Positions 16,523-26,355 of a stretch of 64,000 bases of DNA are shown piece by piece. A program made the translations under genes and the position numbers. Each line of letters starts with the position of its first letter. Positions within the stretch are counted from its first letter, which is position 1. The DNA lies in contig JAKZTE010000004.1 of NCBI GenBank assembly GCA_047517285.1, forward strand, positions 1-64,000, in the 5' to 3' direction. The notes beneath the pieces are model-generated. The model saw nothing but the letters and a program-made list of their open reading frames with translations, did not search any database and was not told where the DNA came from. The DNA is from UBA57 sp963577725. GTDB lineage: Archaea > Thermoproteota > Nitrososphaeria > Nitrososphaerales > UBA57.

Positions 16523-17890
16523 GTGAATTTTGAAGAAATAAACATAAAAATTTCTCCATTTGAAACATTTGTCAGGTTATCAGAAAAGTTTGATGATATT
16601 TACATATTAGAGTCAATATTGGGACCTGAAAAGTTATCAGAATTTTCTTATATTGGATTCAATCCTTCATTAAAGATTACTTTAGACAGCAATACTATCA
16701 GAGTAAGTAAAGATGGTAAAGAGAACGCTACAGATGTTAGTAATTCTTATGATTTATTTAGTAGTTTAAGGGAAATATTAAAAGAAAATTATGTAGACAA
16801 TAATTTTAATAGATTAATTGGTGGATTGGTGGGTTTTATTTCCTACGATATAGTCAGATATTGGGAAGATGTATCGGACAATTATACTAAAAGAACTTAT
16901 GCTGACTTTCAATTTGGATTATTTAATGAAGGAATAATATTTGATCATGAAAGAAATAAATCTTATTATTATTACTCAGGGCAGAACAATCTAAAGGAAA
17001 TATTAGAATCATTAAACTTACAAAGAGAGATTGGAACAATAGATTATACAGAACCTACTTCGAACATAGATAAAGAAAAATTTGAGAAGAATGTTGATGT
17101 TGCAAAAGAATATGTTAGATCAGGAGATATATTCCAAGTTGTATTATCGAGGAAGTATGAATTCGAAATAACAGGAGATTTGTTATCAATATATAAAGCG
17201 CTTAGAACAATAAATCCGTCTCCGTATATGTATTATTACAAGACTAAGAATGTAAATATAATTGGGTCTAGTCCAGAAATGCTTGTAAGGGTTACAGGCA
17301 ATCAAATTGAAACATTTCCAATAGCAGGAACTAGACCAAGAGATGAGGACGAAGAGAAAAATAAACAATTAACAGATGAATTATTATCAGATGAGAAAGA
17401 AAGAGCAGAACATGTGATGCTAGTAGATTTAGCAAGAAATGATGTAGGTCAGATTGCTAAATTCGGATCAGTAAAAGTACCAGAATTTATGCAGGTACAT
17501 CAGTTCAGTCACGTACAACATATTGTATCAAAAGTGATTGGAGAGTTAAAGAAGGATAGAGACTGTTTTGATGCAATAAGAGCTATATTTCCTGCAGGAA
17601 CAGTATCAGGCGCGCCAAAGATTCGTGCAATGCAGATAATTCAAGAGTTAGAAGAAGAATCAAGAGGTCCTTATGCAGGAGCGTTAGGTTATTTTTCTAA
17701 GAATATGTGTGCAGATTTTGCAATAACAATCAGAACACTTGTTGTAAAAGGAAATGATGCATACATTCAATCTGGAGCAGGGATAGTTGCAGATTCCATT
17801 CCAGAAAGAGAGTGGTTTGAAACAGAACAAAAAGCAAGTGCATTAATTGCCGCATTAGAAATGGCTAAAAAAGGAGCTAGTGTAAAATGA
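16523..17890 (+). CDS. trpE: Anthranilate synthase component I
   Basis: 455 residues. It makes anthranilate from chorismate using ammonia supplied by TrpG. The N-terminal segment 'LESILGPEKLSEFSYIGF' includes the feedback tryptophan-binding 'LES' type motif. Catalytic-domain motifs: 'GDIFQVVLSRKYE', 'GSSPEMLVRVTGNQIETFPIAGTRPR', 'VMLVDLARNDVGQIA' and 'AIFPAGTVSGAPKIRAMQII'. The start is GTG at 16523. The stop overlaps the trpG start by four bases. First gene of trpEGDCBA. Confidence 0.95.
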   Translation: MNFEEINIKISPFETFVRLSEKFDDIYILESILGPEKLSEFSYIGFNPSLKITLDSNTIRVSKDGKENATDVSNSYDLFSSLREILKENYVDNNFNRLIGGLVGFISYDIVRYWEDVSDNYTKRTYADFQFGLFNEGIIFDHERNKSYYYYSGQNNLKEILESLNLQREIGTIDYTEPTSNIDKEKFEKNVDVAKEYVRSGDIFQVVLSRKYEFEITGDLLSIYKALRTINPSPYMYYYKTKNVNIIGSSPEMLVRVTGNQIETFPIAGTRPRDEDEEKNKQLTDELLSDEKERAEHVMLVDLARNDVGQIAKFGSVKVPEFMQVHQFSHVQHIVSKVIGELKKDRDCFDAIRAIFPAGTVSGAPKIRAMQIIQELEEESRGPYAGALGYFSKNMCADFAITIRTLVVKGNDAYIQSGAGIVADSIPEREWFETEQKASALIAALEMAKKGASVK

Positions 17891-18477
17891 AATTATTAAT
17901 AATAGACAATTATGATTCTTTTACATACAACCTTGTACAATACTTTGGAGAATTATCAATAGAACCAAAAGTATACAGAAATGATAGAATTAGTGTTGAG
18001 AAGTTTAATCAAATAGAACCAGACAGAGTAGTCATTTCGCCAGGTCCTGGTAATCCGTGTGATGAGAGATATTTTGGAATATGTTCGGAAATTATTAAAC
18101 TGTCGGGAGAAAAATCAATACCTGTATTAGGTGTTTGTCTTGGACATCAAGGAATAGGTCACACTTTTGGAGGAAAGATTAGACGTGCAAAAACATTGAA
18201 ACATGGAAAAACTAGTATGATTAAACATGATGGAACTGGTATCTTTAAGAATATTCCAAACCCTTTTAGAGCAACTAGATATCATTCTTTAGTGGTGGAT
18301 GAGGAGACATTGCCAGATGAATTAATTATTTCTGCAAGATCGGAAGATGACAACGAGATTATGGGGCTAAAGCATAAAGAATACAACATACAAGGAATTC
18401 AATGTCATCCAGAATCTATTTTAACTGAATCAGGAAGAAAGTTATTAATGAATTTTATTGAAGGTAATAACGAATGA
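17887..18477 (+). CDS. trpG: Anthranilate synthase glutamine amidotransferase
   Basis: 196 residues, a class I amidotransferase. 'LLIIDNYDSFTYNLVQ' opens the protein, 'VISPGPGNP' gives the oxyanion strand, the nucleophile is Cys84 in 'GVCLGHQGIG', and 'QCHPESILTESG' carries the His/Glu pair. It hydrolyses glutamine and channels ammonia to TrpE. It overlaps trpE and trpD by four bases each, so the three are translationally coupled. Confidence 0.96.
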   Translation: MKLLIIDNYDSFTYNLVQYFGELSIEPKVYRNDRISVEKFNQIEPDRVVISPGPGNPCDERYFGICSEIIKLSGEKSIPVLGVCLGHQGIGHTFGGKIRRAKTLKHGKTSMIKHDGTGIFKNIPNPFRATRYHSLVVDEETLPDELIISARSEDDNEIMGLKHKEYNIQGIQCHPESILTESGRKLLMNFIEGNNE

Positions 18478-19535
18478 TAGTAGACGCAATCAGAAAGAAT
18501 GTAAATAGAGATCCACTTTCGAGTGATGAAGCGGCTCAAGCAATGAAAGAGATTATGTCAGGTTCTGCTACGCCATCGCAAATATCTGCATTTTTAATAT
18601 CTTTGAGTATGAAGGGAGAATCAATTGAAGAGATTGTAGCATTAGCGCAGACTATGAAAGAATTTGCCAATAGAATAAAGCCGAATCACAATAACAGACT
18701 AGTAGATATAGTAGGAACTGGTGGAGACAAGATTAAAACAATCAATCTGAGTACAATTTCAGCATTTGTTTTAGCAGCGGCAGGAATTATGATAGCGAAG
18801 CATGGAAATAGAGCAGCTACGGGAAAATGTGGAAGTGCAGATGTCCTTGATAGATTAGGGTATCGTCTTGATACAAAACCAGAAAAAGTAGAAGAATCCA
18901 TTGAAAAAAATGGAATAGGATTTATGTTTGCTCCAATATTTCATCCTGCAATGAAAAATGTCATAGGAACTAGAAAAGAAATAGGAGTAAGGACAATCTT
19001 CAATATTTTAGGTCCATTAACAAACCCTGCAGGTGCAGATTCAATGATTGTAGGTGTAGCGAATACCGAATTAGTTGATAAATATGCAGCTGTATTACCT
19101 AAACTTGGTTGTAAACGAGCTATAATCGTACATGGTTTGGATGGTTTAGATGAAATTGCTACATTCGGTGAAACAAAAATGAGATTTATTGGAGATTTAG
19201 AGAATGAAGGAGAAGAGATTATTGTGAAACCAGATGATTTTGGTTTGAAAAAGATCAATGCACAAGACATAGCTGGGACTGGAATAGATTACAATGCCGA
19301 AGTAATGTATAAGATTCTCGCAAATAGATTAGATATAGATAATCCAAATGTTGAAGCGGTAATAGCAAATAGTTCAGTAGGATTTATTGTTGCAGGAAAA
19401 GCATCGTCAATTTCAGAAGGAGTAGAAATGGCAAGAACAATATTGAATTCAGGAAAATGTATTGATAAATTAAAAGAATTTATTCGATTTGTAGATGGAG
19501 ACATGGAGAGAATTGAACAATTCGAATCGGTTTGA
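18474..19535 (+). CDS. trpD: Anthranilate phosphoribosyltransferase
   Basis: 353 residues. It attaches the PRPP ribosyl phosphate to anthranilate. The family signature 'IVGTGGDKIKTINLSTISAF' binds PRPP, followed by 'AKHGNRAATGKCGSADVL' and 'NILGPLTNPAGADSMIVGV'. It is a stand-alone TrpD, not fused to TrpG. Its 3' end overlaps the trpC start by 41 bases, the longest overlap in this operon. Confidence 0.95.
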   Translation: MIVDAIRKNVNRDPLSSDEAAQAMKEIMSGSATPSQISAFLISLSMKGESIEEIVALAQTMKEFANRIKPNHNNRLVDIVGTGGDKIKTINLSTISAFVLAAAGIMIAKHGNRAATGKCGSADVLDRLGYRLDTKPEKVEESIEKNGIGFMFAPIFHPAMKNVIGTRKEIGVRTIFNILGPLTNPAGADSMIVGVANTELVDKYAAVLPKLGCKRAIIVHGLDGLDEIATFGETKMRFIGDLENEGEEIIVKPDDFGLKKINAQDIAGTGIDYNAEVMYKILANRLDIDNPNVEAVIANSSVGFIVAGKASSISEGVEMARTILNSGKCIDKLKEFIRFVDGDMERIEQFESV

Positions 19536-20316
19536 TAATAAGTTTTTAACAGTAATTGCCGATGAGATTAGAGAATTAATCAATAAAGGATATTATAATG
19601 TATCCGAAAAGATTGAACGTAAAAATATGAGTCTGAAAGATGTATTATTATCAAAAAAAGAAAACTATCCAATTATTACAGAAATTAAATTTTCATCACC
19701 GTCATTGGGTAAAATAAACAGTAATTCCAACAGTCAGAAAGAAATTCTTGCTAAAATGGAAGTAAATGGCTCATCTGCAATATCAGTTTTGACTCAACCA
19801 TTGTATTTTGATGGATCTTTAGAGAATCTAAAAATTATAAGACAAAATACAGATTTACCAATATTAATGAAGGATATAATTATTGATGAGAAACAAATTG
19901 ATGCAGGTTATAATTTAGGGGCGGATGTGATATTATTAATAGAGACTTTATTCGTAGATAATCAAAATAAACTTGAAGAATTGATTGCGTGTGCAAAGAA
20001 TTTGGGATTAGAGATATTATTAGAAGTTAACAGTAAACAAGAGTTTGATAAAGCCGTTACAAGGGATGTAGACATACTGGGCATAAATAATAGAGATCTT
20101 AATACATTAGAATTAGATATGAAAACTACAAACAGAATTTTAGGAGAAGAGTTTAAGATGGATAAACCAATAATAAGTGAGAGTGGAATATTGACTAGTG
20201 AAGATATGAAAATTATTGGTAAATCAGGAGTTAATGGGTTTCTAATAGGAACGTCAATAATGAAGTCAAATAATATTGAAAAGAAGATCAAGGAGTTAAC
20301 AAGTGTAAGAAAATGA
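19495..20316 (+). CDS. trpC: Indole-3-glycerol phosphate synthase
   Basis: 273 residues, a single TIM-barrel domain. 'PIITEIKFSSPSLGKI' carries the catalytic lysine and phosphate loop, 'ISVLTQPLYFDGSLENL', 'ILMKDIIIDEKQI', 'LEVNSKQEF' and 'GINNRDLNTLELD' are family strands, and the C-terminal 'ISESGILT...VNGFLIGTSIM' binds phosphate. No TrpF domain is fused to it. It starts at the ATG inside trpD and its stop overlaps the trpB start. Confidence 0.93.
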   Translation: METWRELNNSNRFDNKFLTVIADEIRELINKGYYNVSEKIERKNMSLKDVLLSKKENYPIITEIKFSSPSLGKINSNSNSQKEILAKMEVNGSSAISVLTQPLYFDGSLENLKIIRQNTDLPILMKDIIIDEKQIDAGYNLGADVILLIETLFVDNQNKLEELIACAKNLGLEILLEVNSKQEFDKAVTRDVDILGINNRDLNTLELDMKTTNRILGEEFKMDKPIISESGILTSEDMKIIGKSGVNGFLIGTSIMKSNNIEKKIKELTSVRK

Positions 20317-21506
20317 ATTTGAAATCACAACCAATTGATGGAAAATTTGGTATATTTGGTGGAAAGTATGTTCCTGAAACATTAATGCCGGTAGTAGACG
20401 AATTAGAAGAGAAATATAATGATATTAAAGAAAATAAGGAATTCAATGAAAAATTATCAAAATTATTAAGAGATTATGCGGGGAGATCTACGCCAATTTA
20501 TTTTGCGGAAAATCTTTCAAAAAAATATGGTGGAAAAATATATTTTAAACGTGAAGATTTGCTACATGGTGGTGCACATAAAATCAATAACAGCATTGGT
20601 CAGGCATTGTTAGCGAAATCAATGGGGAAGAAACGTATTATTGCGGAAACGGGGGCAGGTCAACATGGCGTTGCTACTGCAATGGCATGTGCATTATTAG
20701 ATTTGAAGTGTGAAATATACATGGGAAGTAATGATGTAGAAAGACAAAGTCCAAATGTATTTAGAATGAGATTATTAGGAGCAGAAGTACACAGTGTGAA
20801 GAGTGGTTCACAGACGCTAAAAGATGCAATAAATGAGGCTATACGAGACTGGGTAACAAATGTAGAATCAACTTATTATCTTATTGGGTCAGTTGTAGGA
20901 CCGCACCCTTATCCAATGATTGTCAGGGATTTTCAGAGCGTAATAGGAAAGGAGATTAAAGAACAATTTCCAAAGATTACGTCTCAAGAGATTCCAGACA
21001 TACTAATTGCTTGTGTAGGAGGAGGAAGCAATGCAATTGGAACTTTTTATCCATTTTTAGAGGATGAATGTAAACTAGTAGGAGTAGAAGCAGGAGGTCT
21101 AGGAATTGACAAAGGAAAGCATTCTTCGACGTTAGGTGCGGGAAGTGAAGGAGTACTTCATGGCGCACGTAGTTATTTATTACAAGATGAAGAGGGTCAA
21201 ATTCAAGAAACACATAGTATATCGGCAGGATTAGATTATCCAGGAGTAGGACCAGAACATTCATTTCTAAAATCTCAAGATAGAGTTGAATACGTCAGTA
21301 TAAATGACGAAGAAGCAGTCAATGCGTTTGTTGAGATGTCAAAATTAGAAGGAATAATTCCTGCATTAGAAACATCTCATGCCATTGCAGAAGCAATAAA
21401 ACGTGCACAAGAAGTAGGAGATAAACAATCTATCTTAGTAACATTATCTGGAAGAGGTGATAAAGATATTCCAATAATTACAAAACATCTAGGGAATAAT
21501 TTATGA
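20313..21506 (+). CDS. trpB: Tryptophan synthase beta chain
   Basis: 397 residues, TrpB1 type. It condenses indole with serine. The PLP lysine is Lys90 in 'LHGGAHKINNS'; 'ETGAGQHGVATA' and 'VGGGSNAIGTFYPF' are the substrate and PLP-phosphate loops, and the COMM domain between them interacts with TrpA. It overlaps trpC and trpA by four bases each, consistent with a stoichiometric alpha-beta complex. Confidence 0.97.
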   Translation: MNLKSQPIDGKFGIFGGKYVPETLMPVVDELEEKYNDIKENKEFNEKLSKLLRDYAGRSTPIYFAENLSKKYGGKIYFKREDLLHGGAHKINNSIGQALLAKSMGKKRIIAETGAGQHGVATAMACALLDLKCEIYMGSNDVERQSPNVFRMRLLGAEVHSVKSGSQTLKDAINEAIRDWVTNVESTYYLIGSVVGPHPYPMIVRDFQSVIGKEIKEQFPKITSQEIPDILIACVGGGSNAIGTFYPFLEDECKLVGVEAGGLGIDKGKHSSTLGAGSEGVLHGARSYLLQDEEGQIQETHSISAGLDYPGVGPEHSFLKSQDRVEYVSINDEEAVNAFVEMSKLEGIIPALETSHAIAEAIKRAQEVGDKQSILVTLSGRGDKDIPIITKHLGNNL

Positions 21507-22309
21507 AGATTTCCGAGAAGTTTAAAGAAGGAAAAGAACAGAAAAGATCATTATTAATTGGTTTTATTACTGCAGGAGATCCATCAATTGAATTAACACC
21601 AAAATTAGCAAAAGCATTGGTAGAAGGGGGGGTAGACATAATTGAATTAGGAATTCCATTTTCTGATCCGATTGCAGATGGGCCAACTATTCAATCATCG
21701 AGTATGAGATCATTATCAAATGGAACAACGACTAGAGATATTTTAGATATTAGTAAAAAAATTATAGAAGAATTGGACGTACCAGTAGTATTACTAACAT
21801 ATTACAACACTATAATGAAGATAGGAATTGAGAAATTTTTACAAGATGCTGAGAAAGCAGGAATTTCGGGCATAGTATCTCCTGATTTGCCACCAGAAGA
21901 AGCTGTAGAATATGTGAGATTAGCAAGATCAAAGTCAATTAATACCATATTTTTAGCTAGTCCAGCAACAAACGATATGAGGTTAGACAGAATAATTGAT
22001 TCAACTAGTGGTTTTCTTTACATGGTAAGTTTATTTGGAGTGACAGGAACGAGAGATTTATTTACAGAGCATTCTTCACAAGCAATAAAAAGAGTAGTAG
22101 AGAAAGTTAACGGAAGAGTACCTGTTGCAGTAGGATTTGGAATATCAAGGCCTGAACATGTTAGTAATTTTACAAAATTAGGAGTGGATGGAATAATAGT
22201 CGGTAGTGCATTTATAAAAATTATAGAAGATAATCTAAATAATACAGATTTGATGATAGATAAATTAAATAATTTAGCAGAAGAATTATCGCAAGCAACA
22301 AGTAATTAA
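21503..22309 (+). CDS. trpA: Tryptophan synthase alpha chain
   Basis: 268 residues, TIM barrel. It cleaves indole-3-glycerol phosphate to indole. The catalytic acids are visible as Glu48 in 'DIIELGIPFSDP' and Asp59 in 'DPIADGPTIQ'. 'PVVLLTYYNTIMKIG', 'GIVSPDLPPEEA' and 'VGFGISRPEHV' follow, with the phosphate loop 'GIIVGSAFIK'. Last gene of the operon; its stop overlaps the convergent phosphodiesterase stop by four bases. Confidence 0.96.
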   Translation: MKISEKFKEGKEQKRSLLIGFITAGDPSIELTPKLAKALVEGGVDIIELGIPFSDPIADGPTIQSSSMRSLSNGTTTRDILDISKKIIEELDVPVVLLTYYNTIMKIGIEKFLQDAEKAGISGIVSPDLPPEEAVEYVRLARSKSINTIFLASPATNDMRLDRIIDSTSGFLYMVSLFGVTGTRDLFTEHSSQAIKRVVEKVNGRVPVAVGFGISRPEHVSNFTKLGVDGIIVGSAFIKIIEDNLNNTDLMIDKLNNLAEELSQATSN

Positions 22310-23571
22310 TCTAAATTTTTAGGGTTAACAACAAATAAAGGAACAAATAATTCATCATCAGTAAGTCCGCCATGGTAACCAGATAAAGATGCTTTGAAAT
22401 CTGATTTAAATCGGTGCATAAGTACATTGCCCTTACGTGAGAGTATAGTATAGTCTCCTAAGGCTGAAGATATATCACTATTCACAGTTTTTGAGCCAAA
22501 AAATCCTTCTTTAATAAATTTATCACTAGGGAATATATCAAATTGATTTTTATATTTTTGAAAAATATTTTTAAGATTATGATTGGGGTTATCTAATTTT
22601 ACAAAAGATGTGCGCGAGTCTCCAGAAGGTGGACGACTTAAATTATCAAGAAATTTTGGTATATTGTTAGTGAACATCCTTCCAGTTTTATTAACTTGAA
22701 CTAATCCATGATCTCCGGTAATAAATATACAAACTTTATTACGATATTGAGTTTTAATATTTTTTATGAATTCATTTAGCAATCCGAATAAGATATTTCT
22801 CAATTCACTTTGGACTTCTGGAGTAAATGGACCATAAACATGTGAGGCAGAATCAAGGGCATCCCAATACACAAACGTAAATGGAGTTTTTTTATTAACT
22901 ATTTTAGAAAGATTGAGAAACATATCGGAAGAATTAACATAAGGCAATACATCTGAACCCTTATGGAGCATGCGCGATAACGCACTTTTCTTATACATCC
23001 AACGGGTTAGGACTTTAGATTTAACATCAATATCAGAAAGTGATTGGTAAAGTGTGTTATTTGTAAGAAAAGTTTCTGGGTCAAACCCAAATTTTGTAAG
23101 TCGGCTGCTATTTCGATCAGATTCAGGACTAAAATTAACCATATTAGCAATAGTTCCGTATTTTCGGAGATACATAGTATGACCAATTATACCGTGTTGT
23201 TGAGGAGTCATGCCAGTATTAACCGTACTAAGTGCAGTTGAGGTAGTTGATGGAAAAGTAGATGTTATTGGAATAACAATATTGTTGTGATAGAGTTTAT
23301 CAAGTAATGGATCATGAAGAGAATTTTTAATTAGATTAAAACCTAAACCATCAATAAGTATGAGAACAATTGATTGACAGCCATCAAGAGAAGTTTGTAT
23401 AAGATTGTCATGAAGGATATTTTTTGATTTTTTACCAAAATGTGTTAATATTGTAGGTGCAAGATTGGCTAAAGAATATTTCTTATAATGAGGTTTATGA
23501 TATGATTTAAAATTAGATTTATTAATTTCATTCCAAACCTTATCTTGATATTCTTGATGAATGTATTTCAA
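22306..23571 (-). CDS. Type I phosphodiesterase / nucleotide pyrophosphatase family protein
   Basis: 421 residues of the alkaline phosphatase superfamily. 'IVLILIDGLGFNLI' holds the first metal-binding Asp; 'TSTFPSTTSTALSTVNTGM' includes the likely nucleophilic Thr/Ser; 'YWDALDSASHVYG' and 'FITGDHGLVQ' give the Asp/His metal ligands and 'GYHGGLTDDELFVPL' the last His. It would hydrolyse a phosphodiester or pyrophosphate bond; the substrate is unknown. No signal peptide is evident, so it appears cytoplasmic. It follows GluRS by 6 bp at the end of a long leftward unit. Confidence 0.85.
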   Translation of the reverse strand: MKYIHQEYQDKVWNEINKSNFKSYHKPHYKKYSLANLAPTILTHFGKKSKNILHDNLIQTSLDGCQSIVLILIDGLGFNLIKNSLHDPLLDKLYHNNIVIPITSTFPSTTSTALSTVNTGMTPQQHGIIGHTMYLRKYGTIANMVNFSPESDRNSSRLTKFGFDPETFLTNNTLYQSLSDIDVKSKVLTRWMYKKSALSRMLHKGSDVLPYVNSSDMFLNLSKIVNKKTPFTFVYWDALDSASHVYGPFTPEVQSELRNILFGLLNEFIKNIKTQYRNKVCIFITGDHGLVQVNKTGRMFTNNIPKFLDNLSRPPSGDSRTSFVKLDNPNHNLKNIFQKYKNQFDIFPSDKFIKEGFFGSKTVNSDISSALGDYTILSRKGNVLMHRFKSDFKASLSGYHGGLTDDELFVPLFVVNPKNLD

Positions 23572-23577
23572 GATGAG

Positions 23578-25308
23578 TCACTTGTGTGATAATATTGCAG
23601 AGTCTGCTGAGATAACACGACAGAAACCAATACGATTAAATTGTAACATATCACCTTCACTAAGATTTTTACATTGGCTTTCTGCAATGCCACTGTGAGT
23701 AGTAAGACTATCTGGTAAGAATTCAAAGGAGCCGTCTGAAGAGACAGTATATTTTTCATTATCAGGAATTAAGAGATTGAAATTGATTCCATCGTGAGGA
23801 ACCCAGTGAATTTTTTTCAAAGATGGAATAGGTTCGGTACTTGTATATTCTGCAGTTATAGTACTAGATTTATTGGTTATTTTAATATTGAATAGATCCA
23901 TCAGTCTTACTTCATTGCCCTCGTTTAACGAATCAATATCATCTGGAGAGACAAAAAATTCATCAGATATGTCTATAGTTCTATCGCCAAGGTTTTCGGT
24001 TGGATGATGTTTAAGAGTAACAGATTTTATAGGAATATTATATACCTTTAATTTAATAGGATTAGGCACAAAGAAGTATCTTTTATCGGATTTGTCTCTA
24101 GCTTTTCTGTTAAAAGATGCCAATAACTCAAAATCAGGTGAAGATTCGCTTTTACTCAATCCTAAAGAATCGACAAAATTACTAATTCCTTCAGGAATAA
24201 AACCACGTTTATGAAGTGCAGAAAGGGTAACAAGGCGTATATCATGCCAATTATCAATCTGGCCTTTATCGATAAGAGATTTAATTTTACTTTTTGAAGT
24301 AGGCGAACCTTTCATAGACAATCGAGAAAAACTGACTAAAGAAGGTCTAGATTTGACTTTTCCTTGATCAAATAAAATTTGAGTGATTTCATTGTACAAT
24401 TCATCTCGTAATTCAAATTCTTTTGAACGTAATGCATGACTAACTCCTTCCAGACAATCAGTAATTGGAGCGGCAAGATCATATGTTGGCCAGATACTAT
24501 ATTTTTTTCCAGTGCGAGGATGTTCTTCGTCGACAAAACGTAACATTATTGGATCACGCATAGCGGTATTATCCGATTTCATATCTCCTTTAAAGCGAAC
24601 AACGCCATTAATACGAGAAGAAAGGAAATCAGAAATTTTTGCGTCAGAGTTATTGGATAGAGCGTGTTCACAGATTTGTTTTTTAAAACGATTGTTTTTA
24701 ATCATGTCAGATTCACATTCACAGATGTAAAGATGATTATCGCGAAACATTTGTGTAGAAATTTTATATATTTCGTCAAGATAATCAGATGCATAAGTAA
24801 TTTGATCAGGTTTAATTCCCATCCAATTTAGGTTCTCCAGTATTTCGTTGTAGAACTTAGTTTTTATAGCAACAGGATTAGTGTCGTCAAATCTTAGAAA
24901 TAATTTACCTGAGTATTTTTGTGTATAGCGAAAATCTAAACGAAATGCTTTAACGTGTCCAATATGAAGATGGCCATTTGGATTAGGAGAAAAACGAGTA
25001 ATAATGGTTTCATAAGAATTGAAATTTGGAAGAGAAGGTAAAGGAAATTTTTCAGTATTTTTTGTTTCAGATTTCATATCTGGAAAATCTTTTTGAAGAA
25101 GTTTGATTTGTTCATCTGGACTCATAGAATTAATTTTTTCGATTATAGGCTTAATTTCGTTCATTAAATTTTTAATATCTAATTTTAATTCGGGTTTTTC
25201 TGCGATAATTTTGTTAATAACAGAACCAAGATTTGCTTTACCTTCATGTTGGGATGCATTAAATAAACTGTGTTTGGATATGAGTTCCTCGATTTCTGAT
25301 TTAATCAA
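23578..25308 (-). CDS. gltX: Glutamyl-tRNA synthetase (archaeal type)
   Basis: 576 residues, class I synthetase. An N-terminal helical extension (about 1-95) precedes the catalytic core. The HIGH motif is in 'SPNPNGHLHIGHVKAF' (about residue 107-122) and the KMSKS equivalent is in 'SRLSMKGSPTSKSK'. The C-terminal half is beta-barrel-like, as in the archaeal/eukaryotic GluRS/GlnRS branch. No separate GlnRS is seen, so it may glutamylate both tRNA-Glu and tRNA-Gln, which is inference. It starts 4 bp after GGPP synthase. Confidence 0.94.
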   Translation of the reverse strand: MIKSEIEELISKHSLFNASQHEGKANLGSVINKIIAEKPELKLDIKNLMNEIKPIIEKINSMSPDEQIKLLQKDFPDMKSETKNTEKFPLPSLPNFNSYETIITRFSPNPNGHLHIGHVKAFRLDFRYTQKYSGKLFLRFDDTNPVAIKTKFYNEILENLNWMGIKPDQITYASDYLDEIYKISTQMFRDNHLYICECESDMIKNNRFKKQICEHALSNNSDAKISDFLSSRINGVVRFKGDMKSDNTAMRDPIMLRFVDEEHPRTGKKYSIWPTYDLAAPITDCLEGVSHALRSKEFELRDELYNEITQILFDQGKVKSRPSLVSFSRLSMKGSPTSKSKIKSLIDKGQIDNWHDIRLVTLSALHKRGFIPEGISNFVDSLGLSKSESSPDFELLASFNRKARDKSDKRYFFVPNPIKLKVYNIPIKSVTLKHHPTENLGDRTIDISDEFFVSPDDIDSLNEGNEVRLMDLFNIKITNKSSTITAEYTSTEPIPSLKKIHWVPHDGINFNLLIPDNEKYTVSSDGSFEFLPDSLTTHSGIAESQCKNLSEGDMLQFNRIGFCRVISADSAILSHK

Positions 25309-25311
25309 GAT

Positions 25312-26355
25312 TTACCAGTTCCTTGAAACCATGTATTTAGTAATATTATTCAATAATAAACGGGACCTAGTATCAGGCAAATCAGAAAAGATAATATCGA
25401 ATTCATTTAGTGCCTTATCTGAAAGTTCGTTACAAACGTTAGTTGCATAATCTATTGATTTATATTTAGAGATTAGATCTAATAATTTTTTTGAATTACT
25501 TTCACGGAATTCACGATTATTATTAAAAAAGGATTCAATAAATTCTCGATCAGAAGTATTACAAGATTCTAAAAGATGAATAAGAATCAAAGTGCGCTTA
25601 CCTTCAATTAAATCTCCTGCGTATTCTTTTCCATACTTACCATCTGCAATAAGATTAAGAATATCGTCACGAATTTGAAAGGCAATTCCTAGATTAGTAC
25701 CAAATTCTACAAATTTATTTTTATTAATGTTCTTTTTTTCTGCAATCAGATTACCTAGTCGGAATGGAGTGATGCAAGTATACCATGAAGTTTTTTTAGT
25801 ACACATAACTAGATAGTCTTCTTGAGATATATTCAAGTCGTTATTTTGAGACCAGGATAATTCCATATGTTGTCCTTCAGTGGTTTCATTTAGCATATGA
25901 ATGAATTCATTAATAATATCTAGTGTTAGTTCGGCACCCAATAATGAATGATTCTTTTGTAATAGAGACCACATTCTACCGTGAAGTGAATCACCTGCGT
26001 TTATTGCAAGTGGGATAGTATGTTTACGATGTAGAACTGGTTGTCCACGTCGTAATTCAGATTCATCTTCAATGTCATCATGAATTAAAATCCAATTTTG
26101 AAATAATTCTAGTGATGAAGCAGTCAAAAGAGCGTCGTCGATTGTGCCACCAAATGCTTGAGAAGTAAATAAACAGATTGATGAGCGTATTCCTTTAGCA
26201 GGACGTAATGGGTAATCGCGCATCATATCATACAACAAATCAATTTCTTTTATTCCGTGATTTGAGGGGAGAAAATCAATTATAATCTCGTCGATAAGTT
26301 TTTTGTTTGCTTGTATTTCAGGTTCAGATAATATATCAGCGATATTGTATGTCAT
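25312..26355 (-). CDS. Geranylgeranyl diphosphate synthase (trans-prenyltransferase)
   Basis: 347 residues. First aspartate-rich motif in 'WILIHDDIEDESELRRG', second in 'AFQIRDDILNLIADGKYGKE'; 'RPAKGIRSSICL' is the IPP-binding segment. It elongates DMAPP with IPP to about C20, the precursor of archaeal ether lipids. It lies directly after the IPP isomerase in a mevalonate-pathway block (mvk-ipk-idi2-this gene). A second, shorter prenyl synthase occurs at 54673-55536. Confidence 0.9.
   Translation of the reverse strand: MTYNIADILSEPEIQANKKLIDEIIIDFLPSNHGIKEIDLLYDMMRDYPLRPAKGIRSSICLFTSQAFGGTIDDALLTASSLELFQNWILIHDDIEDESELRRGQPVLHRKHTIPLAINAGDSLHGRMWSLLQKNHSLLGAELTLDIINEFIHMLNETTEGQHMELSWSQNNDLNISQEDYLVMCTKKTSWYTCITPFRLGNLIAEKKNINKNKFVEFGTNLGIAFQIRDDILNLIADGKYGKEYAGDLIEGKRTLILIHLLESCNTSDREFIESFFNNNREFRESNSKKLLDLISKYKSIDYATNVCNELSDKALNEFDIIFSDLPDTRSRLLLNNITKYMVSRNW

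Noticed and set aside
16489..16540. Frameshifted N-terminus of TrpE
   Set aside because: The peptide MGDRFWHE ends at a clear stop and does not resemble the TrpE start; the frame from the GTG already contains the expected N-terminal motifs.
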